Source: Mucilaginibacter ginsenosidivorax
GTDB lineage: Bacteria; Bacteroidota; Bacteroidia; Sphingobacteriales; Sphingobacteriaceae
Assembly: GCF_007971525.1 (NCBI RefSeq)
Contig: NZ_CP042437.1
Span: 7,006,001 to 7,070,000, forward strand
Direction of reading: 5' to 3'
DNA: 64,000 nucleotides
The notes under the pieces are model-generated. The model did no database searches, was not told the DNA's origin, and saw only the letters and a program-made list of their open reading frames with translations. This document shows, piece after piece, positions 17,128-26,452 of this stretch. The stretch's first letter is position 1, and every line of letters starts with the position of its first letter. The position numbers were made by a program, and so were the translations under genes.

Positions 17128-19023
17128 CTAATCTGCCGCATACTCCCAGGCGCTTTGGTAACCGCCCAGTTTTTCGGCATATTCCACAAAATCAGCGTAA
17201 AATTGTAAACGGGTTAGGGTAGCGCTATCGCCTATAACTACCAGTTTTTTACGGGCGCGGGTCATGGCTACGTTCATGCGGCGGATATCCGAAAGGAAAC
17301 CTATCTCGCCATTGGCATTGCTGCGCACCAGGCTGATGTAAACCATATCGCGCTCCTGCCCCTGGAAACTGTCGATGGTATTAACAGAGATATTATCGAT
17401 ATAAGGCAACAGCTCCGGGTTGGCCTGCAATTGTTCGTTCAGTACCCTGATCTGTTCTTTATAAGGGGATATAATGGCTACCGACGGGAATTTTTCGGTC
17501 GGGTCAATCTCGGTTACCAGCCGGTTCAGATGTTTAAATAGCAGAACAGCTTCATCCGGGTTATAGGTACTGGTACCCGCTACCTGCTCTTCAAAACCGG
17601 CTCCGGCAGTATCGATAAAAGTAACCGGTGTATCGCCATTGAACAATAACCGTGTTGCTACCGTAGCATGGGCTGTTAATTGATTACCATAAAATTCACG
17701 GGACGAGAAGCCCATAATGGACTCGTTCATGCGGTATTGCTCATTCAGCAAGACAACAGCTTCGGGATGCAGGGCAACGCATTTTTCGAGCAGAGTAGTG
17801 CTTAAGCCCGCGCGGGCGGCATCGTTTGATTTAATGGTAGGGGGGAGCTGCAAATGATCGCCGGCCAAAATTACTTTCTGCGCTTTCAGGATAGGGATCC
17901 AGCAGGCGGGTTCAAGTGCCTGGCCGGCTTCGTCAATAACCACGGTTTCAAATTTTAACTCGCGGATGGTATAGTGGTTGGAGCCAACAAGGGTGGCGGT
18001 TATTACCTGTGCTTTGCTCACAAGGTCGTCAATAATGTGCTGCTCGGTATTCGCCACATCTTTCATGATCTTGTGCGCCTCGTTAAACAGCGCCTTGCGC
18101 TGGTCGCGTTCCGATTTGCCGAAGCTGCGCCTGTATTTATGTGCCATATCCTTATAGGCACTGGCCTGCTTTTTAAGGGCGCGGATGAGTTTATTATCCG
18201 CATGGCCGGCCATTTTGCTATCCAGCGTTAGCGAAACCAGTTTTTCGGATACCCGGTTGGGGTTGCCTATTCTTAAAACGTTTAAACCTTCATCGGCCAG
18301 TTTTTCGCTCAGGAGGTCAACGGCGGTGTTACTCGGCGCTACTACCAAAATTTGTTTGCTGCTTTGTTTGGCCAACAAACAAATAGCCTGTAACAGTGTG
18401 GTGGTTTTCCCGGTACCCGGCGGGCCATGAACTATAGCCAGGTCCTGCGCTGATATAATTTTATTTACCGCGGCCAGTTGTGAAATATTTAAACGGGAAA
18501 TATTTAAAGGCTGGGCAACATCGGCAAAAACGGGGGGAATTTTACCGCTGAGGATATTCACCAAACGGCCTTCCTTTTTTTCGCCTAAGGCCGATGCTTG
18601 TTTAATGGCCTTGAACATTTCATCGTAGCTGTTATTATCAAACAGCAGGTCGATGCCCAGCTTGCCGTCGCGGGCCCAATCAGGTAGTTCATCGGTATAG
18701 AGGGTGATTTTGAGCCTGTTACCGCCCTGGTAGGTGATAGTGCCCTCCACGCGGTCTTTTTGAGGATCGTGATTGCTGAATAAGGCGGCAGGTACTCCAA
18801 ACCTTAACTGGTGCGATATATCCTGGTGAGTTGTACGTTCCACCTCTACGTTAATATAATCGCCCCGGCCGGGCTCGGTATTCCTGATGGCGATAGGGTA
18901 CCAGGCAAGGCCCTGCCCACGACGATCCGCAGCAGATGTGTTTTCGGTAAGTTTGAGGTAGGCGCTGCGGTCTTCTTCTTTTTCTTTGTTCAGCAGATCG
19001 AGCAGCTTTTTAAAATAATCCAT
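17128..19023 (-). CDS. Superfamily 1 UPF1/IGHMBP2-like DNA/RNA helicase
   Basis: This 631-residue protein is a UPF1-type (SF1B) helicase. It has an N-terminal beta-barrel-like region (about 35-130), then Walker A GPPGTGKTTT near residue 200, motif II VIDEAGQALEPA near 365, the Q-x-x-L-P-P motif III just after it, EQYRMNESIM near 435, and motifs V/VI (NTIDSFQGQERDMVYISLVRSN, RRMNVAMTRARKKLVVIG) near 555-605. All ATPase motifs are intact. The family translocates 5'-3' on single-stranded nucleic acid; the bacterial role is not settled. A TACCTTTG box ends 5 nt before the ATG, giving another probable leaderless message. Confidence 0.92.
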   Translation of the reverse strand: MDYFKKLLDLLNKEKEEDRSAYLKLTENTSAADRRGQGLAWYPIAIRNTEPGRGDYINVEVERTTHQDISHQLRFGVPAALFSNHDPQKDRVEGTITYQGGNRLKITLYTDELPDWARDGKLGIDLLFDNNSYDEMFKAIKQASALGEKKEGRLVNILSGKIPPVFADVAQPLNISRLNISQLAAVNKIISAQDLAIVHGPPGTGKTTTLLQAICLLAKQSSKQILVVAPSNTAVDLLSEKLADEGLNVLRIGNPNRVSEKLVSLTLDSKMAGHADNKLIRALKKQASAYKDMAHKYRRSFGKSERDQRKALFNEAHKIMKDVANTEQHIIDDLVSKAQVITATLVGSNHYTIRELKFETVVIDEAGQALEPACWIPILKAQKVILAGDHLQLPPTIKSNDAARAGLSTTLLEKCVALHPEAVVLLNEQYRMNESIMGFSSREFYGNQLTAHATVATRLLFNGDTPVTFIDTAGAGFEEQVAGTSTYNPDEAVLLFKHLNRLVTEIDPTEKFPSVAIISPYKEQIRVLNEQLQANPELLPYIDNISVNTIDSFQGQERDMVYISLVRSNANGEIGFLSDIRRMNVAMTRARKKLVVIGDSATLTRLQFYADFVEYAEKLGGYQSAWEYAAD

Positions 19024-19028
19024 CGGCG

Positions 19029-19036
19029 CAAAGGTA
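19029..19036 (-). promoter_or_regulatory. Candidate -7 promoter box of the helicase gene
   Basis: The minus strand reads TACCTTTG, matching TAnnTTTG, and ends 5 nt before the ATG at 19023. No convincing -33 TTTG is present at the usual distance, so support rests on the box and on the repeated spacing seen at other genes here. Confidence 0.45.
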
Positions 19037-19282
19037 GCAATAAAGCTAAAAGCTTAAGGCCGAAAGATGCATTGGCAAACGCACCTGGCTGGGTTAACAT
19101 AACTTAACATATTTTAGATATATTTTTTATAAATACTTAGTAATCAATATTTTATATTTAAACATGGTTAACACTAAACTGATGTGCTGCGCAATTTAGC
19201 CGCCTCCAAATTTGTGCCCGTTGTTGTCCAATAAGGGAGCCGAAGGGGCCCTTCGTTAGGGTAAGAAAACAGAAGGGCAAAT

Positions 19283-19364
19283 AATATCGAACACTGAATT
19301 TCGAATGCCCAAGGCCGAAGTATTTCCTTCATTATTCAATATTGGACATTCGGTGTTCGATATT
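19283..19364. repeat. 82-bp palindromic intergenic element
   Basis: Terminal arms of 17 bp (AATATCGAACACTGAAT at 19283-19299 and ATTCGGTGTTCGATATT at 19348-19364) pair with one G/T position. The middle is weakly self-complementary (CGAAG and CTTC words). It lies 3' of the TetR gene. This type of AATATCGAACACCGAAT palindrome is familiar as a dispersed repeat in this phylum (recalled, not searched). Confidence 0.8.
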
Positions 19365-19405
19365 AAATCGACCACTAACTTAATGGCATTCATTAAGCGC
19401 GACCC

Positions 19406-19984
19406 TTACAAAGCCGATAAAGCTACGCACACAATATCTTCCAGTACACTGCTGCCGGCTCCGCTCCGGGCCGATACCCTTAAACCGCTTATCATACTAA
19501 AAATAAACCTGGCCAGCGCCCTGGCGGGCATGGTGGTTTTAAACTGTCCCTGGTGCTGGCCTTTCACGATAACACTGGTTAGCGCATCTTCCACGCTTTG
19601 GTTGTTTTGGGAAACCAGTTCGGCAATCTCTTTATCGTGGCTGGATAATTCAATGGCTGTATTTACCATAAAACAGCCTTTGGCCAATTTATCTTCTTCG
19701 CTTTCGCGGATAACGCCGTACAGTACCTGTTTAATGGCCTCTGCCGGGTTTTCGGTATTCCCGAGTAATGTGAGTACCGCGCTGGTATTTTTGCCCTGGT
19801 AGTACCTCAAAGCATTTGAAAAAAGTGTTTTTTTATCAGTATAGGTATTGTAAATACTTGAACGGCTTATTCCCAATCCATCTACCAAATCCTGGGCAGA
19901 TGTTGCATGGTACCCCTTATCCCAAAACAACTCAACAGCCTTGCCAAGCAGTTCATCTTCGTCAAAATCTTTATTCCTGGCCAT
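19406..19984 (-). CDS. TetR/AcrR family transcriptional regulator
   Basis: This 192-residue protein has the TetR N-terminal helix-turn-helix (KAVELFWDKGYHATSAQDLVDGLGISRSSIYNTYTDKKTLF, about residues 12-52) and a ligand-binding helical C-terminal domain with the KGCFMVNTAIEL segment near residue 104, typical of the TetR_C_6/YcdC-like subgroup. These regulators usually repress a neighbouring enzyme gene until a small molecule binds. It lies downstream of, and on the same strand as, an SDR dehydrogenase gene whose promoter contains a palindrome, so it is a good candidate for the repressor of that promoter and, if co-transcribed, of itself. Confidence 0.93.
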   Translation of the reverse strand: MARNKDFDEDELLGKAVELFWDKGYHATSAQDLVDGLGISRSSIYNTYTDKKTLFSNALRYYQGKNTSAVLTLLGNTENPAEAIKQVLYGVIRESEEDKLAKGCFMVNTAIELSSHDKEIAELVSQNNQSVEDALTSVIVKGQHQGQFKTTMPARALARFIFSMISGLRVSARSGAGSSVLEDIVCVALSAL

Positions 19985-20018
19985 AAATATCCTCTTTTAA
20001 ACAAAATAACCGAAAATC

Positions 20019-20174
20019 GAGTCAAGAGTCAAGAATCAAGAGTCAAGAATCAAGAGTCAAGATTGAAATGTGCATGGTCGATGCTTTAATTCAAAAGAGA
20101 AGTGATTTAATAAACCTTATTTTTTTATGCTGACCTTTGCTGTCTTGACTCTTGATTCTTGACTCTTGATTCTT
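20019..20174. repeat. Inverted arms of a GAGTCAA(G) tandem repeat
   Basis: The left arm (20019-20063) is alternating GAGTCAAGA and ATCAA units; the right arm (20143-20174) is the inverted form (CTTGACTCTTGATTC). About 80 nt of unrelated sequence separate them. The right arm ends 3 nt from the SDR stop codon and the left arm starts about 35 nt before the TetR ATG, so the element fills the whole spacer between these co-directional genes. Confidence 0.85.
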
Positions 20175-20176
20175 TA

Positions 20177-20932
20177 TCAATACATAATGGCATTAACAGT
20201 TAAGCCACCATCAACAACAAGTTCGGTTCCGGTTATAAATGAGGCATCATCAGAAGCCAGGAACCTTACCGCGTTTGCAATTTCTTCTGATTGACCGAAA
20301 CGGTTAAGCAAAATCCTTTGACTTAAAACAGATCCAAAGCCGCTAACCTGCTCTTCGGTCAGGCCAAGTTTTCCATAAAGCGGGGTTTCAACCGGGCCTG
20401 GAGATACGGAGTTAACACGGATTTTACGGGAGGCTAATTCGCGGGCAAATACTTTAGTGAATGATAACAGGGCTGCTTTACTTGCGGCGTATACGCTACT
20501 ATCGGGAGCGCCCAATGATGCGTTAACTGATGCATTGAATATGATAGAACCGCCATCATTTAAAATAGGGAGAAACTTTTGAACGGTGAAATACACGCCT
20601 TTTACATTGAGGTTCATCATGGTATCATAATGCTCTTCGGTTGCAACTTCCATTGGGCTGAACAAGGCTACACCTGCATTAAGGAATAGTATATCTACTT
20701 TGCCAAATTGTGCTTTTACCTGGGCAACAAAGTTATCTATCTGGTCTAACTTAGCCTGATCGGATACTATACCGGTTACGCCCAGTTCTTCGGCTGCTTT
20801 GCTTACTGCCGCAGCGTTACGTCCGGTAATAACAACCTGTGCACCTTTGGCGGCTAATTCTTTTGCAGTGGCATATCCTATACCGCTGTTACCACCTGTA
20901 ACTACGGCTACTTTGTTTGTTAAATTGCTCAT
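20177..20932 (-). CDS. Short-chain dehydrogenase/reductase (SDR)
   Basis: This 251-residue classical SDR has the NAD(P)-binding TGGNSGIG (residues 12-19), NAG (near residue 86), the catalytic Ser in NASVNAS, Tyr and Lys in YAASK (near 152-156), and the SPGPVETPL segment. It is a cytoplasmic oxidoreductase acting on an unidentified alcohol or carbonyl compound; the close pairing with a TetR regulator is typical of stress- or xenobiotic-responsive reductases. The promoter upstream is well formed and overlaps an 18-bp palindrome. The C-terminus (GTELVVDGG) is normal and the gene is complete. Confidence 0.93.
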   Translation of the reverse strand: MSNLTNKVAVVTGGNSGIGYATAKELAAKGAQVVITGRNAAAVSKAAEELGVTGIVSDQAKLDQIDNFVAQVKAQFGKVDILFLNAGVALFSPMEVATEEHYDTMMNLNVKGVYFTVQKFLPILNDGGSIIFNASVNASLGAPDSSVYAASKAALLSFTKVFARELASRKIRVNSVSPGPVETPLYGKLGLTEEQVSGFGSVLSQRILLNRFGQSEEIANAVRFLASDDASFITGTELVVDGGLTVNAIMY

Positions 20933-22075
20933 TGTTTTATTTTTTAATATTTGTTTTTGTTTGATGGCTCAAAGATAACAAAATTGGAATGATCGTTCCA
21001 AAATAAAAATATCGTTTTTAATGATGATTACATTTGGATTACAAAATAGGGGTGACGGATATTGTTAGGGTTAACAAGCCATATTAATGATAGGTGATTG
21101 CTGGATTTATCGTTAATGTTATTGTTTGCCAAACCTGTCAGTTACCGCCGATATTTCACTTTAAAACAATAAACAAGTAAATAAATGAATGTAAGTTTCT
21201 CATACATAAAGTATTGTGTGTGGTAATTGAAGCCAGGCGTATTACCTGCACTGGTGTTCAGGTGTTTATGATTAAGGGCTGTTTTGTTAAATAGGTAACA
21301 AATTGTAAGTCTGCTAAATGCATTATTTATATCAGGCGATAAAATAGTAGTTTTTGCGGTGGCATTAGTTAATTATACGCCGGCTTCTGAAGCACTGCTG
21401 ATGAGCAACTAATTAATCGGGGTCAACTTTTCATTAATCAAATAGGGTTATAACGGGGAGCGGTTAAAGTTATGGATTGATTTTGCTTTAATGGAGATAT
21501 TGATAAGTTAAAGCGGAGTAGTGCCTATTGCCAGTGCGGATTGAGGTTTGACAAGTGCGCTTAAAAAATACTGAATTAATATATCATATAAAGTACATAG
21601 TAATTTGAATATTAATTATTTAATATAATTATACTTTGTTTAAAAGCTCATGATATTTTAGTGCTTTTCACCCCGTTTAATTGATATTTTGCCCTACAGG
21701 CAAGGTTGTGTCCGTTTAACTATCTGATAAATGGATGCGTGTTAGCCCGCATTGGATTTGCAAGTGGACCAATGTAGTGCCCGATGGTGAGATGTTGATC
21801 ACAACTCTGTGGTTAGCTTTTTGCTTTGTATCGCTGGCTTTATTTTGTGATAAGGAGATTTGGTTTAGACTGGCTTGAGAAATTTTAATTGATACGCCTG
21901 CCGAATTAATGTTTTTATAATGAAAGATAATTGCAGAAAATATTACATTTATCGGCGTAACATCGTGGACAAATTTGTACCAACAGATTTTTTTGATGGC
22001 GATTTAAAAACACATTTTATTATCATATTTGTTACAACCACTGGTTAACCCAATCAACTTTTAAATACTATACCA
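20933..22075. other. 1.1-kb region without a recognisable gene
   Basis: Beyond the SDR promoter at its left end, this AT-rich stretch has stop codons in all frames and no open frame of 60 codons. A CATATTTG sequence (22024-22031) is a near match to a -7 box for the downstream mutase gene. No terminator-like hairpin, tRNA or known RNA family is recognised. It may hold an unrecognised small RNA, or be decayed coding sequence. Confidence 0.55.
20970..21002 (-). promoter_or_regulatory. SDR promoter with embedded TetR-type operator
   Basis: On the minus strand a TTTG (20999-21002) and a TATCTTTG (20970-20977) are 21 nt apart, a good Bacteroidota promoter. Between and overlapping them lies TTGGAATGATCGTTCCAA (20984-21001), an 18-bp palindrome with 16 matched positions. 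A repressor bound there would block RNA polymerase. The adjacent TetR gene is the obvious candidate. Confidence 0.75.
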
Positions 22076-23812
22076 ATGCAGGACTTAGACCCATCCATCC
22101 TAAAGAAAGTAAACACCTGGCTCGAAGGAAATTACGATGCTGATGTTAAACAGGAAATTCAAACGTTATTAGACAATAAAGCATACACCGAGTTAACAGA
22201 CTCGTTTTACCGCGACCTGGAATTTGGTACAGGTGGCTTGCGTGGTACCATGGGCCCGGGCTCAAACCGGATTAATAAATACACCATAGGCGCTGCTACC
22301 CAGGGCCTGGCCAATTATTTGAAAAAAACATACCCGGGCGAAAAAGTTAAAGTTGCCATAGCGCACGATAGCCGTAATAATGCCGACTTGTTTTCGAACA
22401 TTACGGCTGAAGTGTTTTCGGCCAATGATATCCATGTATATTTCTTTAAGGCCTTACGCCCCACGCCCGAGCTTTCTTTTGCCGTACGCCACTTTGGTTG
22501 CAAAAGCGGCGTGATGCTTACCGCATCGCACAACCCTAAAGAGTACAATGGCTACAAAGCATATGGCGCCGATGGCGGCCAGTTTGTATCGCCACATGAT
22601 AAAGCGGTGATGGACGAAGTGGCAAAAATTGCCAGCATTGATGAAATTAAATTCAACCGTGTTGATGCCAACATTGAGGAGATAGGCGAGGAAGTTGATG
22701 AGCTTTACTTAGAAGGGATCACTAAATTATCTATCTCACCAGATGCTATCAATCGCCAAAAAGATTTAAAAATTGTTTATTCGCCAATACATGGTACAGG
22801 TATTACCCTGGTGCCGCAAGCTTTAAAACGTTTTGGTTTTGAAAATGTGATACTGGTAGACGAACAAACCACGCCCGATGGAAATTTCCCTACGGTAGTG
22901 TATCCAAACCCCGAAGAGAAAGAAGCTTTAACCCTGGCACTAAAAAAAGCACAGGAAACTGATGCGGATTTGGTGTTAGCAACCGACCCCGATGCCGACC
23001 GTGTAGGGATAGCCGTAAAAAACACCGATAACGAATTTATATTGCTTAACGGTAACCAAACCGGCTGTATGCTTATCAACTACCTGCTTAGCGCATGGGA
23101 AGATAAAGGCAAACTTACAGGCAACGAGTACATTGTTAAAACCATTGTGACATCAAACCTGATTGATACCATAGCCAAAGCCAAAAATGTAACCTGCTAC
23201 AATACGTTAACCGGTTTTAAATATATTGGCGAGCTGATGACCCACTTTGAAGGCAAACAAACCTTTATTGGCGGCGGCGAAGAAAGCTACGGCTATTTGA
23301 TAGGCGACCTGGTGCGCGATAAAGATGCCGTTGTTTCAAGTGCCTTTATTGCCGAAATGACGGCCTATTACAAAGACAAAGGCAGCAGCCTGTTTGAGGC
23401 CTTGATAGATACTTACGTGCAGTATGGTTTCTACAAAGAGAAGCTGATATCGATAACCAAAAAAGGTAAAACCGGTGCCGAAGAAATTAAGGCCATGATG
23501 GAAACCTTCAGGAAAAACCCGCCGGCTACTTTAGGTGGATCGAAAGTGGTTACCTTAAAGGATTACGAGTTCCAGGTAGAAACCGACCTGAATACCAATA
23601 CTACCAAAGCAATTGAGTTGCCTACATCAGATGTGTTGCAGTTTATTACCGAAGACGGCAGCATAATATCTGCCCGTCCGTCAGGTACCGAGCCGAAGAT
23701 TAAATTTTATTGCAGCGTTAACGGTAAACTGGCCAGCAAAGAAGCCTATGCCGATACCGACAAGGAATTGGATGCTAAAATTGACGCCATTATGCAGGAC
23801 CTGGGCGTGTAA
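22076..23812 (+). CDS. Phospho-sugar mutase (phosphoglucomutase/phosphomannomutase)
   Basis: This 578-residue enzyme of the alpha-D-phosphohexomutase family interconverts hexose 1- and 6-phosphates in the cytoplasm. The four signature loops are in order: the catalytic phosphoserine loop TASHNPKEYNGYKAYG near residue 150, the Mg-binding ATDPDADRVG near residue 305, the sugar-binding GGGEESYGYLIGD near residue 403, and the phosphate-binding RPSGTEPKIKFY near residue 540. Length and the EFGTGGLRGTMG start match the PgcA-like type with broad glucose/mannose specificity. It is monocistronic, with a strong terminator just after it. Confidence 0.95.
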   Translation: MQDLDPSILKKVNTWLEGNYDADVKQEIQTLLDNKAYTELTDSFYRDLEFGTGGLRGTMGPGSNRINKYTIGAATQGLANYLKKTYPGEKVKVAIAHDSRNNADLFSNITAEVFSANDIHVYFFKALRPTPELSFAVRHFGCKSGVMLTASHNPKEYNGYKAYGADGGQFVSPHDKAVMDEVAKIASIDEIKFNRVDANIEEIGEEVDELYLEGITKLSISPDAINRQKDLKIVYSPIHGTGITLVPQALKRFGFENVILVDEQTTPDGNFPTVVYPNPEEKEALTLALKKAQETDADLVLATDPDADRVGIAVKNTDNEFILLNGNQTGCMLINYLLSAWEDKGKLTGNEYIVKTIVTSNLIDTIAKAKNVTCYNTLTGFKYIGELMTHFEGKQTFIGGGEESYGYLIGDLVRDKDAVVSSAFIAEMTAYYKDKGSSLFEALIDTYVQYGFYKEKLISITKKGKTGAEEIKAMMETFRKNPPATLGGSKVVTLKDYEFQVETDLNTNTTKAIELPTSDVLQFITEDGSIISARPSGTEPKIKFYCSVNGKLASKEAYADTDKELDAKIDAIMQDLGV

Positions 23813-23839
23813 CCCCTTCGTTTAAAAGTATATATCCTG

Positions 23840-23867
23840 AAAATCCCGGCCTTTGCGCCGGGATTTT
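23840..23867 (+). terminator. Rho-independent terminator after the phospho-sugar mutase
   Basis: An 11-bp perfect inverted repeat (AAAATCCCGGC with GCCGGGATTTT) closes on a 6-nt loop, 28 bases after the stop. The A-rich and T-rich arms allow it to work on both strands. Confidence 0.88.
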
Positions 23868-24031
23868 GCGTTATTCCGAGCCCAGGCACCAAAATTACTG
23901 TATCATTACCGTACACTCACTGTCACGCTTACGAACATGTTCGTAATTCTGGTGTAATTTAACTTATTTATTATCAGGTATTTAAAGTTTTGGTATGTGT
24001 TTTAAACCATGTGTGCAAATCTGCATATCAC

Positions 24032-26452
24032 ATGATCAAGAATTACATCAAAATAGCGTGGCGTAATATAGTCAGGCACAAGGCCTATTCAAGCATAAAT
24101 ATAGCCGGGCTTACGGTTGGCATAGCCGCTTGTTTGCTCATTTTTGTTATCATTAGTTTTGAGCTGAGTTTTGATAAATTTCAGACCAACTACAAAAATA
24201 TATACCACGTTGTAACCCAAGAAAAACACGAATCGGACCTTACTTATAATCCGGGCATTGCAGTGCCTGCTACTGAGGCCCTTCGGTTAGATTTTCCGCA
24301 GGCAAAGGTAGCAGCCCTAAATAGCAGCTATGGCAGCCAGATCACCGTTCCCGAAGTTGCCGGCACAGGTACAGGCGATAAAAAATTCACCGAAAACCTG
24401 GGCGTTTTATTTATCGAACCTCAATTCTTTGACATTTTTAGTTCAAAATGGCTGGCTGGCGCCGCATCTGTTTTAAAAGATCCGGACATGGCAGTGATTG
24501 ACAAAAGCATGGCCATTAAATACTTTGGCGACTGGCAAAATGCTGTTGGCAAAACCCTTAAAATGGACAACGTAATAACGCTTAAAGTTGCCGGGGTTAT
24601 TGAAGACGCGCCTGTTAATACCGACTTCCCGTTTAAAATAATGGTATCTTTTGTAAGTTGGAAAGCGCACGGTAAAGATTATAACTACAGCGGCGAATGG
24701 GGATCGACAAGCAGCAATCACCAGGTTTTTATAATGGTGCCCCCAAATATGAGTGCTGATAATGTTGGTAAGCAACTGGAAGCTTTTTCGCGTAAGCACT
24801 TTAAAAAAGGTATATCAGAAACCCATCTCCTGGCGCAACCACTATCATTGTTCCACTTTGATACCCGTTTTGGCAACCCGCTGGCCGATCATACCATGAG
24901 CTACGCAACATTGCGTACCATATCGCTCATCGCCTTACTGATCATCGTAATGGCATCCATCAATTTTATAAACCTGTCTACGGCGCAATCGGTTGGCCGC
25001 TCAAAAGAAGTGGGCATCCGCAAAGTATTAGGCAGTACGCCTAAGCAATTGATAGCCCAGGTTATTGGCGAAACCACCCTGGTGGTTTTCTTTTCGGTAG
25101 TGCTGGCTTTAGGTATTGCAAAGTTGGCCATGCCACAACTTAAAAGTATTGCCAATGTACCCGAAAGCATTGGCTTATTTACTGCCGAAAACCTACTGTT
25201 TTTACTTGTTGTAATGGTAGTTGTTATCGTATTATCGGGTATTTACCCCGCTATGGTAGTATCGGGTTTTAAACCTGTTTTAGCTTTGAAAAATAAGATC
25301 ACGGCGGCTTCAATCGGTGGCATTCCCTTACGCAGGGCGCTGGTTATTACCCAGTTTGCGATATCTCAATTGTTAATGATTGGTACTATAGTGGCCATGA
25401 ACCAAATGGATTTTGTAAACAAGGCCGACCTTGGCTTTAATAAAGAAGCTGTACTGGTTATCCCCGGCTATACCGATAGTATCAGTTTGGGTAAAATGGT
25501 AGCATATCGCCAACAGTTGATGCAAAACTCTGCTGTAAAATCGGTTAGTTTTAGTTCGGATGCGCCATCGTCGGAAAACAACTGGGGCACCAATTTTAAT
25601 TTTAATAATAACACAAAAGATCCAGGGTTTAACACCTATTTAAAATTTGGCGATGCCGACTATTTTAAAACCTTCGGGCTCCAATTCTCCGCAGGCAAAG
25701 GATATGATGTAAGTGATACTGCCAGGCAGGTGGTGGTCAACGAAACATTTATCCATAAGTTGGGAATCCAAAATGCCGAAAGCGCGATTGGTAAAACCGT
25801 AAGAATGGGTGGCAATGGCAGGTGGATGCCTATAACCGGTGTGGTTAAGGATTTTAAAACCAACTCGCTGCGCGAAACTGTGAAACCAATTGTTATTGCC
25901 CCGGCCAAAAAATTCGAGGGCAATGTTGCCATTAAAATCCAGACTAAAAACTTAAGTAAAACCGTTGCCGAATTGCAAAAAATGTGGGAGAACACTTACC
26001 CCGAATATGCCTACAACGGATATTTCCTGGATGATAATATTGCTAAATTTTACCAGGCAGAAAACCAGATGGCCATGGTTTACAAAATATTTGCCGGTAT
26101 AGCCATTTTTATTTCCTGCCTTGGTTTATATGGCCTGGTATCATTTATGGCAGTGCAACGCACCAAAGAGGTTGGTATCCGCAAAGTATTAGGCGCGTCG
26201 GTTAGCAGTATCGTTTACCTGTTTTCTAAAGAGTTTGTTGTGCTTATCGTTATATCCTTTGTAATTGCCATGCCATTGGCCTGGTACGTGATGACAGGCT
26301 GGCTACAAAACTTTGCCTATCGCATATCGTTAAGCGCCTGGATTTTCCTGTTGGCCATAGCCTCGTCGGTAGTTATCGCCTGGGTAACGGTAGGGTACAA
26401 GGCGGTACGTGCAGCATTGGCTAACCCGGTGAAAAGCCTTCGTAGTGAATAG
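24032..26452 (+). CDS. MacB/FtsX-type ABC transporter permease, array gene 1
   Basis: The start at 24032 gives the family N-terminus MIKNYIKIAWRNIVRHKAYS; an upstream ATG would add 14 atypical residues. The 806-residue protein is a double-length FtsX permease: TM1, a periplasmic MacB_PCD domain, three TMs with the coupling segment SKEVGIRKVLGS (near residue 328), then a second TM, a second MacB_PCD and three TMs with TKEVGIRKVLGA (near residue 711), ending NPVKSLRSE. It would span the inner membrane and work with a MacB/LolD-type ATPase that is not encoded nearby. It is the first of five paralogues; substrate is unknown. Confidence 0.92.
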   Translation: MIKNYIKIAWRNIVRHKAYSSINIAGLTVGIAACLLIFVIISFELSFDKFQTNYKNIYHVVTQEKHESDLTYNPGIAVPATEALRLDFPQAKVAALNSSYGSQITVPEVAGTGTGDKKFTENLGVLFIEPQFFDIFSSKWLAGAASVLKDPDMAVIDKSMAIKYFGDWQNAVGKTLKMDNVITLKVAGVIEDAPVNTDFPFKIMVSFVSWKAHGKDYNYSGEWGSTSSNHQVFIMVPPNMSADNVGKQLEAFSRKHFKKGISETHLLAQPLSLFHFDTRFGNPLADHTMSYATLRTISLIALLIIVMASINFINLSTAQSVGRSKEVGIRKVLGSTPKQLIAQVIGETTLVVFFSVVLALGIAKLAMPQLKSIANVPESIGLFTAENLLFLLVVMVVVIVLSGIYPAMVVSGFKPVLALKNKITAASIGGIPLRRALVITQFAISQLLMIGTIVAMNQMDFVNKADLGFNKEAVLVIPGYTDSISLGKMVAYRQQLMQNSAVKSVSFSSDAPSSENNWGTNFNFNNNTKDPGFNTYLKFGDADYFKTFGLQFSAGKGYDVSDTARQVVVNETFIHKLGIQNAESAIGKTVRMGGNGRWMPITGVVKDFKTNSLRETVKPIVIAPAKKFEGNVAIKIQTKNLSKTVAELQKMWENTYPEYAYNGYFLDDNIAKFYQAENQMAMVYKIFAGIAIFISCLGLYGLVSFMAVQRTKEVGIRKVLGASVSSIVYLFSKEFVVLIVISFVIAMPLAWYVMTGWLQNFAYRISLSAWIFLLAIASSVVIAWVTVGYKAVRAALANPVKSLRSE

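Larger units (their letters stand above)
19024..19405. other. 382-bp intergenic region with a large palindrome
   Basis: Apart from the helicase -7 box, this AT-rich stretch holds a 15-bp palindrome (CGAAGGGGCCCTTCG, 19241-19255) and the 82-bp inverted repeat at 19283-19364. No coding sequence is supported; the plus-strand frame across 19305-19802 is a shadow of the TetR gene. Confidence 0.6.

Noticed and set aside
19241..19255. 15-bp GC-rich palindrome CGAAGGGGCCCTTCG
   Set aside because: It is not near a start codon and has no promoter boxes around it, so no regulatory function can be supported.
20019..20174. Possible insertion sequence ends or attachment site
   Set aside because: The arms consist of short-period simple repeats and enclose about 80 nt with no transposase or integrase.
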